The notes: a model not told the origin generated them from the sequence alone. A DNA stretch of 64,000 bases from Stappia sp. MMSF_3263 (GCF_030733745.1 NZ_JASHIK010000011.1:112883-176882), one strand, 5' to 3'. Shown: positions 1 through 9,818, numbered from the stretch's first letter. Made by a program: numbers and translations.

Positions 1-2
1 CC

Positions 3-65
3 GTGCTCTCCTATCTGGTCAAGCCGCTCGGCGACCAGATCGCGCATGCCATGCGCGAGCGCTGA
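3..65 (+). CDS. C-terminal end of HlyD-family type I secretion adaptor (partial)
   Basis: Only the last 20 codons are in the window, ending at TGA 63-65. The residues read VLSYLVKPLGDQIAHAMRER. The LSYL-KPL-DQ-A-A-RE pattern is the usual C-terminus of periplasmic adaptor (membrane fusion) subunits of type I secretion systems, where it follows the last beta-barrel strand. Such a protein would sit in the inner membrane and span the periplasm between an ABC exporter and a TolC-like channel. The exporter ATPase would be expected upstream, outside the window. The call rests on this short tail alone. Confidence 0.6.
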   Translation: MLSYLVKPLGDQIAHAMRER

Positions 66-78
66 GCGACGCTCTTCC

Positions 79-98
79 GCCGTTCTTGCGAAAACGGC
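79..98. terminator. Small hairpin between convergent genes
   Basis: GCCGTT and AACGGC form a 6-bp stem around an 8-nt loop, between the stop of the HlyD-like gene and the stop of the minus-strand PLP enzyme gene. There is no clear T-tract, so termination is only a possibility. Confidence 0.3.
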
Positions 99-1181
99 TC
101 AGGTCACGCGGCCGCGCGCGGGAATGGCGATCTCCTCGATGGTGCCGTCGGGCCTTTTCAGGAAGGCGGTGTCGAAGAGGTTGGAGACCACGCAGACATG
201 GTTCGGCACGATATGGACACGGTCGCCGACCGCAAGGCTGCCGGCGGGTGTCTCGATGGTGCCATGCTCCTCGCTGAGCGCGACGATCCTGGCCTGCGGA
301 TGGCCGATGAGGCTCCCGTGATCGGTCAGGCCTAGAAGATCCGAGGACAGGGCCTTGGACCCGGCGTCGACGATGGCGCGGGTCGGCGTCGGTAGGCTGA
401 CCACGGTGGCCTCGACGACGAGGGCGCAGTCCTCAAGCGTGCAGGCGCCGCGTTCCACCAGCGAGCGGTCATTGTAAATATAGGTGCCGGCCCGGTACTC
501 GGTCACAAGGCTCTTTTCGCCGTTCGGTGCGCCTGCCGACCACATGTCGGGCGAGCCGCCCGAGGAGATTTCCGGACAGGCAATGCCGCGCTCCGCCAGA
601 GCCGCAAGTGTTACGCCCATGAAGCGCTCGACATCGGCCGCCCCGCCGGGGGCAGGGTAGGTCATCAGTCCGGCGAAGACGAGGCCGGCAGCGGTGTCGA
701 TCCGCGCGGCCAGCGCCGCGGCCTCTTCCGGCGTCTGCACACCGCAGCGCCCGGCGCCGGTGTCGCACTCGACCATCACGTGAAGTTTTGCGGGCCCGTC
801 GGCGAAAGCCGCGGCGAGACCGTCGACGGTGACCGTGCTGTCGGCGACGACCGCAAGGCGCTTCAGTCGACCGGCCAGCGCCTTGAGGCGGGCAAGCTTG
901 GAGGCCCCGAGAATGTTGAAGGTGATGAGGATGTCGTCGAGCCCGGCATCGGCCATCACCTCGGCCTCGCCGATCTTCTGGCAGGTGATGCCCCGGGCGC
1001 CGGCCTCGATCTGAGCCTTGGCGAAGAGCGGCAGCTTGTGCGTCTTGATATGCGGGCGCGACTTGACGCCATGGCCTTCGAGATGAGCCTGGAAGCGTGC
1101 GATGTTGCGCCGGGCGACGGCTTCGTCGATGACGACGGCCGGCGTTTCGGCGATGGGGCTTTCGGGCGCTTCAGCGCGCAT
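99..1181 (-). CDS. D-threonine aldolase / D-serine dehydratase-like PLP enzyme
   Basis: A 360-residue fold-type III PLP enzyme with an alanine racemase-like N-terminal barrel. The PLP lysine is K46 in the motif RPHIKTHK. The C-terminal metal site reads H328-x-C330 in the segment PNHVCVV. From memory, eukaryotic D-serine dehydratase binds zinc through His-x-Cys, whereas characterised D-threonine aldolase uses His-x-Asp, so this enzyme may be a D-serine or D-threonine dehydratase rather than an aldolase. It is the last gene of the peptide-uptake operon. The start at 1181 overlaps the upstream metallopeptidase gene by 11 bases; a longer reading frame exists upstream, but its extra residues are low-complexity and unlike the family. 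No signal peptide is present, so it is cytoplasmic. Confidence 0.8.
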   Translation of the reverse strand: MRAEAPESPIAETPAVVIDEAVARRNIARFQAHLEGHGVKSRPHIKTHKLPLFAKAQIEAGARGITCQKIGEAEVMADAGLDDILITFNILGASKLARLKALAGRLKRLAVVADSTVTVDGLAAAFADGPAKLHVMVECDTGAGRCGVQTPEEAAALAARIDTAAGLVFAGLMTYPAPGGAADVERFMGVTLAALAERGIACPEISSGGSPDMWSAGAPNGEKSLVTEYRAGTYIYNDRSLVERGACTLEDCALVVEATVVSLPTPTRAIVDAGSKALSSDLLGLTDHGSLIGHPQARIVALSEEHGTIETPAGSLAVGDRVHIVPNHVCVVSNLFDTAFLKRPDGTIEEIAIPARGRVT

Positions 1182-2682
1182 GGAGGCGTTCCTGTCCGGT
1201 GTCGTTCGCATGCGGGTCCTCGACGCGCGGCCAGATGGCGCGGGTGAGGTTGCGGTACTCGTTTTTCGCCGGATCGCTCGGATAGGGTCCGTCGACAGCC
1301 GCGTAGAGGATGTCGGAGGCGATCCGCGAGAACGCATCGTGGAAGTGATTGGTCGACTTCACAACCAGGATTTTCTTCGAAAGCGGATCGATCCCCATGT
1401 TGGAAAAGGCGTCCGGGCTGAAGATCTGCGAACGCACGGTGTTGAGCACGACGGCGATGCCGGCGACGCGGATGGTGACGGAATCGCCGAGCGGGACGAC
1501 GCTTGTGCCGAAGCTCTGCACCGCGTCGCGCATGACCTTTTCCACGTGCACCTGGGCATCGATCGGCTCGCCCGCGGCGGCCGACATCTTGCCGCCGAAG
1601 CGCAGCGGCAGGTGGGCATCCTCGCCGGCGGAAATGCAGGTGCGCACGGCAATTGGATCCCAGATCGAGGCAAGCGCCGCGTCGGAGACGCCGCGCGCGA
1701 TCATCTCGCGCAGGACAATGGTGGAATCGCCGGGCACGCCGCCGCCGGGATTGTCCCAAACGTCGGCGATGACGACGGGTGCGCCGCCGCCGTTGGCGGC
1801 AAGGGCCGCCGCCGTGTCAAGGGCTTCGGCGGGGGTGAGGAACTCCGGCCGCGTGCGACCGCGGAAGGAGTAGAGCTCCATGCCGAGGCGTTCCGCCAGC
1901 CGGTCCCCGGCGGGCGCATCGTCATCGCTGACGACGACGATGCGGGAACCGAGATCAGGCACATCGGCGGCCATGAAGCCGTGAATGGCGGAGACGGAGA
2001 GGATGCCGTCATGCCCTTCAAGCGCCTTCATCCGGTCGACGAAACCACGCATCGGCTGGCGGCTGGTCGGCAACACCTCGATCATGCGGCAGTCGAAGAC
2101 GGAGATGCGCGGGCGAATCTCGCCGGTCGAGGCACGATGGGCGAGATCGACGAGGCTTTCCGCCGCGATGACGAAATCGGTGTGCGGGAATTCCTTGAAG
2201 ACAACGACGATGTCGGCGTTGTCGGTGCGTTTCGCGCTCAGGTGGCTGTGCGGATCGAAGGTAACCCCGACGATGGCGTTCGGGCCGACGATGCGGCGCA
2301 CGCCCTCGATGATCTCGCCCTCGCAGTCGAGGCAGTTCTCCGCCACCATGGCGCCGTGCAGGCCGAGCAGAACGATGTCGAGCGGCATGGCCGCGCGCAC
2401 TTCCTCGAGCATCTGGTCCCTCAGGAACTCCCAGGTGCGGCCGTTGACGATGCCGCCGGGTTCGGCCCAGGTGGCGGTGCCCTCGATCACCTGCCAGTCG
2501 TATTGGCGGGCACGTTCGCGTGCGACCGGGAAGACGGCGCTGCACAGCGTCGGCGTCGGCGGATGTGCGCCCGGAGGAGCATAGAAGCTGTCCTTGAAGT
2601 CCTGCAGGTCCGTGCGGAGCGGCGAGAAGGTGTTGGTCTCCGTTGCGAGAGATCCGACGAAGACACGTTTAGGCGCGGCCAT
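1171..2682 (-). CDS. M81 family metallopeptidase (MlrC-like)
   Basis: A 503-residue protein of the M81 family, named after MlrC, the microcystin-degrading enzyme that cleaves linear peptides in the cytoplasm. Expected zinc ligands are visible: the D-x-H motif in TFDPHSH, a further His about 20 residues later in EFPHTD, and an early Glu in TETNTF. Most M81 members in free-living proteobacteria have no known substrate. The gene overlaps dppF by one base (ATG at 2682) and is followed by the PLP enzyme gene, so the products probably act in sequence on an imported peptide or amide. There is no signal peptide. Length is normal for the family. Confidence 0.85.
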   Translation of the reverse strand: MAAPKRVFVGSLATETNTFSPLRTDLQDFKDSFYAPPGAHPPTPTLCSAVFPVARERARQYDWQVIEGTATWAEPGGIVNGRTWEFLRDQMLEEVRAAMPLDIVLLGLHGAMVAENCLDCEGEIIEGVRRIVGPNAIVGVTFDPHSHLSAKRTDNADIVVVFKEFPHTDFVIAAESLVDLAHRASTGEIRPRISVFDCRMIEVLPTSRQPMRGFVDRMKALEGHDGILSVSAIHGFMAADVPDLGSRIVVVSDDDAPAGDRLAERLGMELYSFRGRTRPEFLTPAEALDTAAALAANGGGAPVVIADVWDNPGGGVPGDSTIVLREMIARGVSDAALASIWDPIAVRTCISAGEDAHLPLRFGGKMSAAAGEPIDAQVHVEKVMRDAVQSFGTSVVPLGDSVTIRVAGIAVVLNTVRSQIFSPDAFSNMGIDPLSKKILVVKSTNHFHDAFSRIASDILYAAVDGPYPSDPAKNEYRNLTRAIWPRVEDPHANDTGQERLHAR

Positions 2683-3676
2683 CAGGCGGCCTCCCCGAGA
2701 AGCTGGCCGGCGTGATGGCAGGCGGTGGATTGGCCCTCGCCCATGTCCGCGATTTCCGGCCGGGTGGTGCGGCAGATATCGGTGGCGAAGGGGCAGCGGG
2801 GATGGAAGGCGCAGCCCGGCGGCGGGGCGGCGGCATTGCCCGGCTCGCCGAGGTCGGCGGCAGGCTGGCGTCCCGGGCGGATGCGCGGGATCGAGGCGAG
2901 CAGCAGGCGCGTATAGGGATGCGCCGGCCGGCTGAACAGGAGGGATTTTGGCGCCGTCTCGACGATGCGCCCGAGATACATGACCGCAACCCGGTCGGAA
3001 ATGTGCCGGACGACGCCAAGATCGTGCGAGATGAACAGCATGGAGATGCCGCTTTCGCGCTGCAGGTCCTTGATCAGGTTGAGCACCTGCGCCTGGATCG
3101 AGACGTCGAGGGCGGAGACGGCCTCGTCGGCGATGACGAGGCGCGGCTCGACGATCATCACCCGTGCGATGCCGATGCGCTGGCGCTGGCCGCCGGAGAA
3201 TTCGTGCGGATGGCGGTGCATCACCTTCGGATCGAGGCCGACCTTGGTGAGCGTGTCGGCGATGCGGGCGCGGATCGCCTCGCGCCCCTTCGCCAGGCCG
3301 TGGATGCGCACCGGCTCGGCCAGGGTCTGCTCGATGGTCAGGCGCGGGTTGAGCGAGGCGAAGGGATCCTGGAAGATCATCTGGATGTCACGGCGCAATG
3401 GCCGGAAGGCCGAGGCCGAGAGAGGCAGGATGTCACGTCCTTCAAGCAGAGCCTTGCCCGCGGTGGCCGGTTCCAGCTTCGTCAGGGTGCGCCCGACCGT
3501 CGACTTGCCGCAGCCGCTCTCGCCGACAATGCCGAGCACCTCGCCTTTCGCAAGGTCGAAGGAGACGCCGTCGACGGCCTTCAGAACGCGCGCCTTGCCG
3601 CCGAACAGTCCGGCCTTGCGCAGGGAGAAGTGGGTCTTCAGGTCACGGACCTGAAGGAGGGGTGTCGCGGTGTCGC

Positions 3677-3680
<4 letters not shown>
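2682..3680 (-). CDS. dppF: Peptide ABC transporter ATP-binding protein (DppF/OppF type)
   Basis: A 332-residue ABC ATPase. Walker A is GESGCGKST near residue 55, the signature is FSGGQRQRIG, and Walker B is VIADEAVSALD, a form typical of DppF/OppF rather than DppD. The C-terminal region with a CAFHPRCPFA segment is the oligopeptide-transporter extension. It pairs with the DppD-like subunit encoded immediately upstream, with which it overlaps by four bases. Together they would energise import through the DppB/DppC-like permeases. The name indicates family only; the substrate could be a dipeptide, a modified peptide or another small amide. Confidence 0.9.
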
Positions 3681-4666
<986 letters not shown>

Positions 4667-4670
4667 CGCT

Positions 4671-5522
4671 TCAGACCCCCTTGATGTCGTTCTTGAAGCG
4701 CGGGTCGATGCTGTCGCGCAGTGCGTCGCCGACCAGGTTCATGGAGAACACCGAGAGGATGATCAGCGCACCGGGGAAGAGCAGCAGCCAGGAGGCGCGG
4801 GTCACGTAGATGCGCGATTCCGACAGCATGTTGCCCCAGCTCGGGACCTCGGGCGGCAGGCCGAGGCCGAGGAAGTCGAGGGCGGCCGCCTGGAGCTGGG
4901 CGAAGGCGAAGATGAAGCTTGCCTGGACGAGCAGAGGCGAGACCAGGTTGGGCAGGATGTGGCGGAACAGGATGCTGGCATTGCCGGCGCCCGAACAGGT
5001 GGCGGCGTCGACGAAGACCTCTCCCTTCAGCTTCAGCGTCATGCCGAACAGGATGCGGGCGGTGGTCGTCGCATAGACGATGCCGATGACCAGCACCGTG
5101 TTGACGACGCTGCGCTCCAGAAGCGTCATCAGCACCAGGGCGAGCAGCAGCGCGGGAAAGGCCATGAGAACGTCGACGACGCGCATCAGGACATTGCCGA
5201 GCCGGGTGAAATAGGCCGACAGCATGCCGGTGAGCCCACCCGCGACGAGCGCCACGAAGACGGAGCCGATGCCGATGACGATCGCCATGCGCGCGCCGTA
5301 GATGCTGCGCGAGAAGGTGTCGCGGCCGAAGTGGTCGGTGCCGAACAGGTGTTCGGCGCCGGGCGGGGTAAGGCGCACGACCGGATCGATCTCGAGCGGA
5401 TCGTAAGGCACGATCAGCGGCGCGAAGACGGCGGCGAGGACGACGAGGCAGAGCCAGGCGAGGCCGAGGCTCGCCAGCGGGCGGCCCTTGAAGATGCGTC
5501 CCGTGACGGCGAGCGCGGTCAT
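4671..5522 (-). CDS. dppC: Peptide ABC transporter permease (DppC type)
   Basis: A 283-residue inner-membrane permease with an N-terminal transmembrane segment (LASLGLAWLCLVVLAAVF), a periplasmic segment containing HLFGTDHFGRDTFSR, which is the hallmark of DppC/OppC proteins, and then several membrane helices with the coupling loop near EVFVDAATCSGAGN. It pairs with the DppB-like permease encoded 58 bases upstream. Length and topology are typical of the family. Confidence 0.9.
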   Translation of the reverse strand: MTALAVTGRIFKGRPLASLGLAWLCLVVLAAVFAPLIVPYDPLEIDPVVRLTPPGAEHLFGTDHFGRDTFSRSIYGARMAIVIGIGSVFVALVAGGLTGMLSAYFTRLGNVLMRVVDVLMAFPALLLALVLMTLLERSVVNTVLVIGIVYATTTARILFGMTLKLKGEVFVDAATCSGAGNASILFRHILPNLVSPLLVQASFIFAFAQLQAAALDFLGLGLPPEVPSWGNMLSESRIYVTRASWLLLFPGALIILSVFSMNLVGDALRDSIDPRFKNDIKGV

Positions 5523-5580
5523 GCCGAGCCTCCTTGCGCGACGGTTGAAGGGGCGAGTGCGAGGGGTGCGCGCGGACCGT

Positions 5581-6528
5581 TCATTTCAGCGACACCCGCG
5601 GGTCGAGCCAGGCGTAGGCGAGGTCGACGAGAAGATTGATGACCATGTAGAGCACCACGATGATCAGGATGACGCCCTGGATGACGGGGTAGTCGCGCCG
5701 CAGGATCGACTGGACGACGAGGCGGCCGATGCCGGGCAGGGAGAAGACGGTCTCCGTCACCACGGCCTCCGAGACGAGGGCGGCGAAGGTGAAACCGAAG
5801 GCGGCCGCGACCGCGATCAGCGCGTTGCGGAAGACATGCTTCGTCGCGACCTTCCAGGGGGCGAGGCCCTTGGCGCGGGCGGTGCGTACATGATCCTCGC
5901 GCTGCACGTCGAGCATGGAGGCACGTACCAGGCGGATGATCAGCGCCGCATTGGGGGCGGCCAGCGTGAAGCTCGGCAGCAGCAGGTAGCGCAGGTTGGC
6001 GAGCCCGCCGTCGTCGGAAACGGAGGGATAGCCGGACGAGGGCAGCCAGCCGAGCGTCACGGAGAAGATCAGGATCAGGTAGAGGCCGAGCCAGAAGGTC
6101 GGCACCGAGGCGAAGAGCATGGCGCCGCCGGAGGTGATCTGGTCGACCCAGGTGCCGTGGCGAGTGGCGGCGACGACGCCGATCGGCACGCCGAGAAGGA
6201 CGATCCAGACCATCGTCATGACGGCCAGCAGGATCGAGGTTTCCGCGCCGTCGGCAATGACGCCCGTCACCGGCGTGCGGAAGAAGATCGAGGTGCCGAA
6301 ATCGCCCTGCAGCACGTTGCCCAGCCATAGCAGGTACTGCTGGTAGAGCGGCTGGTCGAGACCCATTTCGCGGGTCAGCGCGTCGATCTCCTCCGGTGTC
6401 GCGCTGTCGCCGAGCAACACCGCTGCCGGGTCGCCGGGGATCAGGTGAACGAAGAGGAAGACGAGCAGGGAGGCGGCCAGCAGCGTCGGCACGAGCGCCA
6501 GCAGTCTCCGCGTCGCATATCCGAGCAT
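5581..6528 (-). CDS. dppB: Peptide ABC transporter permease (DppB type)
   Basis: A 315-residue inner-membrane permease. The N-terminus (RRLLALVPTLLAASLLVFLFVHLIPGDPA) gives the first membrane helix followed by the PGDPA motif shared by DppB/OppB proteins. The cytoplasmic coupling motif is near HVRTARAKGLAPWKV. It lies between dppA and dppC, separated from dppA by about 117 bases that hold a strong hairpin. Confidence 0.9.
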   Translation of the reverse strand: MLGYATRRLLALVPTLLAASLLVFLFVHLIPGDPAAVLLGDSATPEEIDALTREMGLDQPLYQQYLLWLGNVLQGDFGTSIFFRTPVTGVIADGAETSILLAVMTMVWIVLLGVPIGVVAATRHGTWVDQITSGGAMLFASVPTFWLGLYLILIFSVTLGWLPSSGYPSVSDDGGLANLRYLLLPSFTLAAPNAALIIRLVRASMLDVQREDHVRTARAKGLAPWKVATKHVFRNALIAVAAAFGFTFAALVSEAVVTETVFSLPGIGRLVVQSILRRDYPVIQGVILIIVVLYMVINLLVDLAYAWLDPRVSLK

Positions 6529-6551
6529 GAGCGTATCTTTCCGCGATGTGT

Positions 6552-6577
6552 CCGGGGGCGGCCAAGTCCGCCCCCGG
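6552..6577 (-). other. Strong intercistronic hairpin between dppA and dppB
   Basis: CCGGGGGCGG and CCGCCCCCGG form a perfect 10-bp stem with a 6-nt loop. On the minus-strand transcript it lies between the stop of the substrate-binding protein gene and the start of dppB. No U-tract follows, so it more likely stabilises the dppA message or attenuates transcription than fully terminates. Confidence 0.6.
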
Positions 6578-6645
6578 CCCTTGCGTTCAGTGTCGTCCGA
6601 CGGACGGCGTTTCGCAAAGGCCGGAGGGGACCGGGAGGACGTCTG

Positions 6646-8187
6646 TTACTTGGAGACGTTCCAGAAGTGCGGCCAGATCAGGGTCGCTTCCCCGAGGCCT
6701 TCAAGACGGGGCGAGGCGATGTTGTAGGTGTAGATGTCGCCCGTCTTCATTGTCGGCACCTGCTCGTAGATCAGGGCCTGGATCTCGGACCAGAGCTTCT
6801 GCCGCTCGGCCGGGTCGGAAGAAGCGGTGAACTTTGCCTTCAGGGCCGCCTTTTCCGGGGTTGCCCACCAGCCGGGGTAATTGTCGTTCATGACCGAGAT
6901 CAGGATCGGGTCGGGAACGAAGCCGTGATGGGTGAAGAACAGGTCCCACTGGTCCGGCTGGGAGCGCTTCTTGATCAGCGTCGCCCAGTCATAGACCTGC
7001 AGGTCGATGTTGAAACCGGCCTGGGCGAGCTGCTTGGTGTAAACGATCGCCGTGTCGTAGTGGAAGGCGTAGTTGGTCGACACCATGAACTTGATCGGTT
7101 CGCCATTGTAGCCGGCCTCGGCCGCCAGCGACTTGGCGGCTGCCGCGTCGCCCTTGCTGAAATTGTCCGTACCTGCGTCGGTGTACCAGACATTGCCTTC
7201 GGGCTGGAACGAGCCGTTGGCGCGCCACAGCTTTTCCGGGCCAATGGCGACCTGAAGGGCCGGGGTCTTGTTCAGTGCGGTCTGGATGGCGCGGCGAAGG
7301 GCGAAGTTCTCCTTCAGCGGGCCGTCCTTGGAGTTCAGGAATACGAGGCCGAAGATCGGGCCGCCATTGAGGATCGTCTTCACGTCCGGGTTGGCGTCGA
7401 GATCGGCGAAGAGATCGCCGGGGATGTTCTCGGCATAGTCGTAGTCGCCGGCCTGCAGGCCGCTGACACGGGTGCCGACGTCGGGAACCGGGATGAAGCG
7501 CAGGGCATCGAACTCGGCCTTGCGCGCGCCGCCATAGCCGCTCGGCTCGCCGGAGGGCGAATCGTAGTCGTCGAAGCGGACGAGTTCGACGTGACGGTTC
7601 GGCTGCCATTCGCCAAAGCGGTAGGGGCCGGTGCCGATATACTGTTCGGGTGCGATCGGCTCCTTGCCGGCGCCTGAAGCGACGGATGCCGGATAGATCG
7701 CCGGGCCGCCGTTGATGAAGGCCATCAGGTTCTTCCAGGGGCCGAAAGGCTCCTTCAGGCGGATGGTGACCTCATGGTCGCCGGTTGCCTCGACGCTCTC
7801 GACATTGGCGAACAGCAGGCTGCCGCGCGAGCCGTGCTCGCCCCAGCGCTGCAGGGAGGCGACGACGTCGGCGGAGGTCATGTCCTCGCCATTGTGGAAG
7901 GTGACGTCCTTGCGCAGGGTGATGACGATGGTCTTGCCGCCGTCCTCGATGCGGTCGCTCTCGGCCAGCAGCGGCACGGGCGCATTGCTCGCATCGAACG
8001 TGTAGAGCCCCTCGAACATGTGATGGGCGATGGTGGTCGCGAGATCCGAGGTGACCACGTGCTGGTCAAGGCTGGGCGGCTCGCCGATCGTGGCGTAGCG
8101 CAGGGTGCCGGCGGCGAACGCCGTGCTGGCCATCGACGTCGCAAGGGCGGCGGCGAGCACCGTTTTCCAACGATTCTTCCGAAACAT
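6646..8187 (-). CDS. dppA: Peptide ABC transporter substrate-binding protein (SBP_bac_5)
   Basis: A 513-residue periplasmic binding protein. The start at 8187 is preceded by the strong ribosome site GGAGGAG and gives a clean signal peptide (KNRWKTVLAAALATSMASTAFA) with cleavage after AFA. The mature part begins GTLRYATIGEPPSLDQH, a standard start for the DppA/OppA-like family, and contains the family segment DVTFHNGEDMTSADVVASL. It delivers substrate to the DppBCDF-like transporter encoded downstream and is the first gene of the minus-strand operon. The substrate cannot be read from sequence; the downstream metallopeptidase and D-amino-acid-type PLP enzyme suggest an unusual peptide. Confidence 0.9.
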   Translation of the reverse strand: MFRKNRWKTVLAAALATSMASTAFAAGTLRYATIGEPPSLDQHVVTSDLATTIAHHMFEGLYTFDASNAPVPLLAESDRIEDGGKTIVITLRKDVTFHNGEDMTSADVVASLQRWGEHGSRGSLLFANVESVEATGDHEVTIRLKEPFGPWKNLMAFINGGPAIYPASVASGAGKEPIAPEQYIGTGPYRFGEWQPNRHVELVRFDDYDSPSGEPSGYGGARKAEFDALRFIPVPDVGTRVSGLQAGDYDYAENIPGDLFADLDANPDVKTILNGGPIFGLVFLNSKDGPLKENFALRRAIQTALNKTPALQVAIGPEKLWRANGSFQPEGNVWYTDAGTDNFSKGDAAAAKSLAAEAGYNGEPIKFMVSTNYAFHYDTAIVYTKQLAQAGFNIDLQVYDWATLIKKRSQPDQWDLFFTHHGFVPDPILISVMNDNYPGWWATPEKAALKAKFTASSDPAERQKLWSEIQALIYEQVPTMKTGDIYTYNIASPRLEGLGEATLIWPHFWNVSK

Positions 8188-8315
8188 TTCACTCCTCCAG
8201 TGCAAGGGACCTCTGGCGGCTCCTATGGTGTCAGGCCGGATGATCCGCGGTCGCGCGCAATGTGGCGGGACGGCGAGCATCCAACGATCGCCGACTCTCT
8301 GGTCGGTTGCTCGTT

Positions 8316-8332
8316 ATGTAAAAAATTTTCAT
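8316..8332. promoter_or_regulatory. Operator-like palindrome 1 (RpiR-type)
   Basis: ATGTAAAAAATTTTCAT fits the pattern TGaAA-N5-TTTCA with one mismatch in the left arm. It lies in the divergent dppA/ridA region, about 130 bases upstream of dppA. The same pattern recurs 73 bases away. The RpiR regulator encoded two genes to the right is the likely binder (inference). Confidence 0.5.
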
Positions 8333-8359
8333 AAATGTAGGAAACTGTCAAACTGGAAT

Positions 8360-8390
8360 TTGAAAAATCCGCTAAACTGCGGTAGATAAT
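8360..8390 (+). promoter_or_regulatory. Possible sigma-70-type promoter of ridA
   Basis: TTGAAA at 8360-8365 could serve as a -35 box. GATAAT at 8385-8390 is a good -10 box but at a long 19-base spacing; TAGATA at 8383-8388 has the better spacing of 17 but a poorer match. Operator 2 begins at the end of the -10 element and would cover the start of transcription. Confidence 0.35.
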
Positions 8391-8405
8391 GAAAGAAACT
8401 TTCAT
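8389..8405. promoter_or_regulatory. Operator-like palindrome 2 (RpiR-type)
   Basis: ATGAAAGAAACTTTCAT is a perfect inverted repeat (TGAAA-N5-TTTCA) ending 18 bases before the ridA start codon. It overlaps the probable transcription start of ridA and shares the arm sequence TTTCAT with palindrome 1. Confidence 0.55.
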
Positions 8406-8423
8406 ATCGAATGGAGAGACAGC

Positions 8424-8813
8424 ATGACCCTAGGCATTATTCGCTATGATACGGCCGATCTGGCGGCGGGCGGACAGAAGCGGCCCTTCGCCAAGGCGGT
8501 GCGCGCCGGCGACTTTGTCTATGTCTCCGGCCAGGTGCCGGCGGACGGGGGGGAGATCATCACCGGCGGCATCGTGGCGCAAACGGAAAAGGTGGTGGAA
8601 AACATCAAGGCCGTTCTGGCGCTGGCCGGCTGCGGGCTGGAGCATGTGGTCAAGGTCAATGTCTGGCTCGACGATGCCCGCGACTTCTCCAGCTTCAACG
8701 CCGTGTTCGAGCGGCATTTCATCGACAATCCTCCCGCCCGCTCGACGGTCCAGTCGCCGCTGATGGTGGATGCCAAGGTCGAGATGGATGTCATCGCCTA
8801 CAAACCCGAATAA
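8424..8813 (+). CDS. ridA: RidA family enamine/imine deaminase
   Basis: A 129-residue protein of the Rid family, typical in length. RidA proteins hydrolyse reactive enamines and imines such as 2-aminoacrylate, which PLP-dependent serine and threonine dehydratases release. Family features include FAKAVRAGDFVYVSGQVP near the N-terminus, the RST segment (PPARSTVQS, residues about 102-110) that binds the carboxylate, and the C-terminal VKVEMD-like strand (AKVEMDVIA). The ribosome site GGAGAG precedes the ATG. It is divergent from the peptide operon, whose last enzyme could make exactly this kind of enamine, which ties RidA to that pathway. It is followed by the rpiR gene. Confidence 0.9.
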   Translation: MTLGIIRYDTADLAAGGQKRPFAKAVRAGDFVYVSGQVPADGGEIITGGIVAQTEKVVENIKAVLALAGCGLEHVVKVNVWLDDARDFSSFNAVFERHFIDNPPARSTVQSPLMVDAKVEMDVIAYKPE

Positions 8814-8865
8814 CCTTGCACGCGACGCGCGCCGCTCCGGCGTGCGGCAAGAGGGCGGGGAGGCC

Positions 8866-9744
8866 GTGGCCAAGGTCATCGACATCATTGCGCAGCTGCG
8901 GCGGCTGGATGGTGCGTTCCCCAAGCGCGAGCAGCGGGTGGCGGACTATGTGCTCGCGAACCTGGAGACCATCGCCTATCAGCGGCAGAGCGAGATCGCG
9001 GCCGGGGCAGGCGTTTCGGACGCCACCGTAAACCGTTTCTGCCAGACGCTCGGCTGCGACGGGTTCAAGGACTTCAAGATCCGCTTCGCGCAAAGCGTCG
9101 CGGTCTCCTTGCAGTATCTGGGCGGGCCGGGCAATGACAGCTCGGTCTCCGACCAGCTGGTGGCGCAGGTCTTCGGGGCGCTGGTCGATACGCTCAACAC
9201 GGCACGCGGGCAGCTCGACAGCGCGGCGATACAGGCCGCCATCGATCTGCTTGCCGGAGCGCGGCGCATCATCTTCTTCGGCGTTGGCGGCGGTTCGGCC
9301 AACGTGGCCCGGGAAGGGGCGAACCGCTTCTTCCGTCTCGGCATCCCGGCCGAAGCGCATTCCGACGGCTACCTGCAGCGCATGCTCGCCTCGACGCTGG
9401 AGCCGGGCGATGTGGTTTTCGCGGTCTCGGCCAGCGGCTCGCCGGCGGAGCTGCTCGACAGCGTCGCCATCGCCCGGCAGTACGGAGCCCAGACCTTGAG
9501 CCTGACCAAGGCGGGCTCGGACCTGGCGCTGGCGACGGACATCACCATCGGGGTCGACCTGCCGGAGGATCAGGACATCTTCAAACCGAGCGCGTCGCGG
9601 CTGGCCTTTACCGCGATCGTCGACGTTCTTGCCGCCGGCGCTGCCCGCAAGCGGCCGGAGCGGGTGAAGGAGTACCTGCGCCGTATCCGCACTTCGCTGA
9701 TGCCGCTGTCCAAGGATGTCGGGCCGAAGCCGATCGGCGACTGA
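8866..9744 (+). CDS. MurR/RpiR family transcriptional regulator
   Basis: A 292-residue regulator with an N-terminal RpiR helix-turn-helix (SEIAAGAGVSDATVNRFCQTLGCDGFKDFKI) and a C-terminal SIS sugar-isomerase-type domain (RRIIFFGVGGGSANVA, then FAVSASGSPAELL). The SIS domain usually senses a phosphosugar, though some RpiR proteins respond to other metabolites. GTG at 8866 was chosen because GGGGAGG lies at good spacing; an ATG-free extension further upstream overlaps ridA. It probably controls ridA and the divergent dpp operon through the two palindromes at 8316-8332 and 8389-8405. Confidence 0.85.
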   Translation: MAKVIDIIAQLRRLDGAFPKREQRVADYVLANLETIAYQRQSEIAAGAGVSDATVNRFCQTLGCDGFKDFKIRFAQSVAVSLQYLGGPGNDSSVSDQLVAQVFGALVDTLNTARGQLDSAAIQAAIDLLAGARRIIFFGVGGGSANVAREGANRFFRLGIPAEAHSDGYLQRMLASTLEPGDVVFAVSASGSPAELLDSVAIARQYGAQTLSLTKAGSDLALATDITIGVDLPEDQDIFKPSASRLAFTAIVDVLAAGAARKRPERVKEYLRRIRTSLMPLSKDVGPKPIGD

Positions 9745-9764
9745 GCCGGCGTTTTCCACCGGCT
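9744..9764 (+). terminator. Weak hairpin after the rpiR gene
   Basis: AGCCGG and CCGGCT form a 6-bp stem with a T-rich 9-nt loop directly at the stop codon. No downstream T-run, so termination is uncertain. Confidence 0.3.
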
Positions 9765-9818
9765 TGCGTTGCGTCGCAGCAAAAGCGCGATTGAACAAAT
9801 TTACGGCATGCGCATAAT

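Noticed and set aside
1171..2682. Microcystin degradation gene mlrC proper
   Set aside because: The family match is clear, but none of the other mlr genes is present and most M81 proteins have nothing to do with microcystin.
1102..2715. 537-codon open frame on the plus strand opposite the M81 peptidase gene
   Set aside because: It lies wholly antisense to well-recognised genes, has no family resemblance, and reflects the absence of stop codons in G+C-rich antisense frames.
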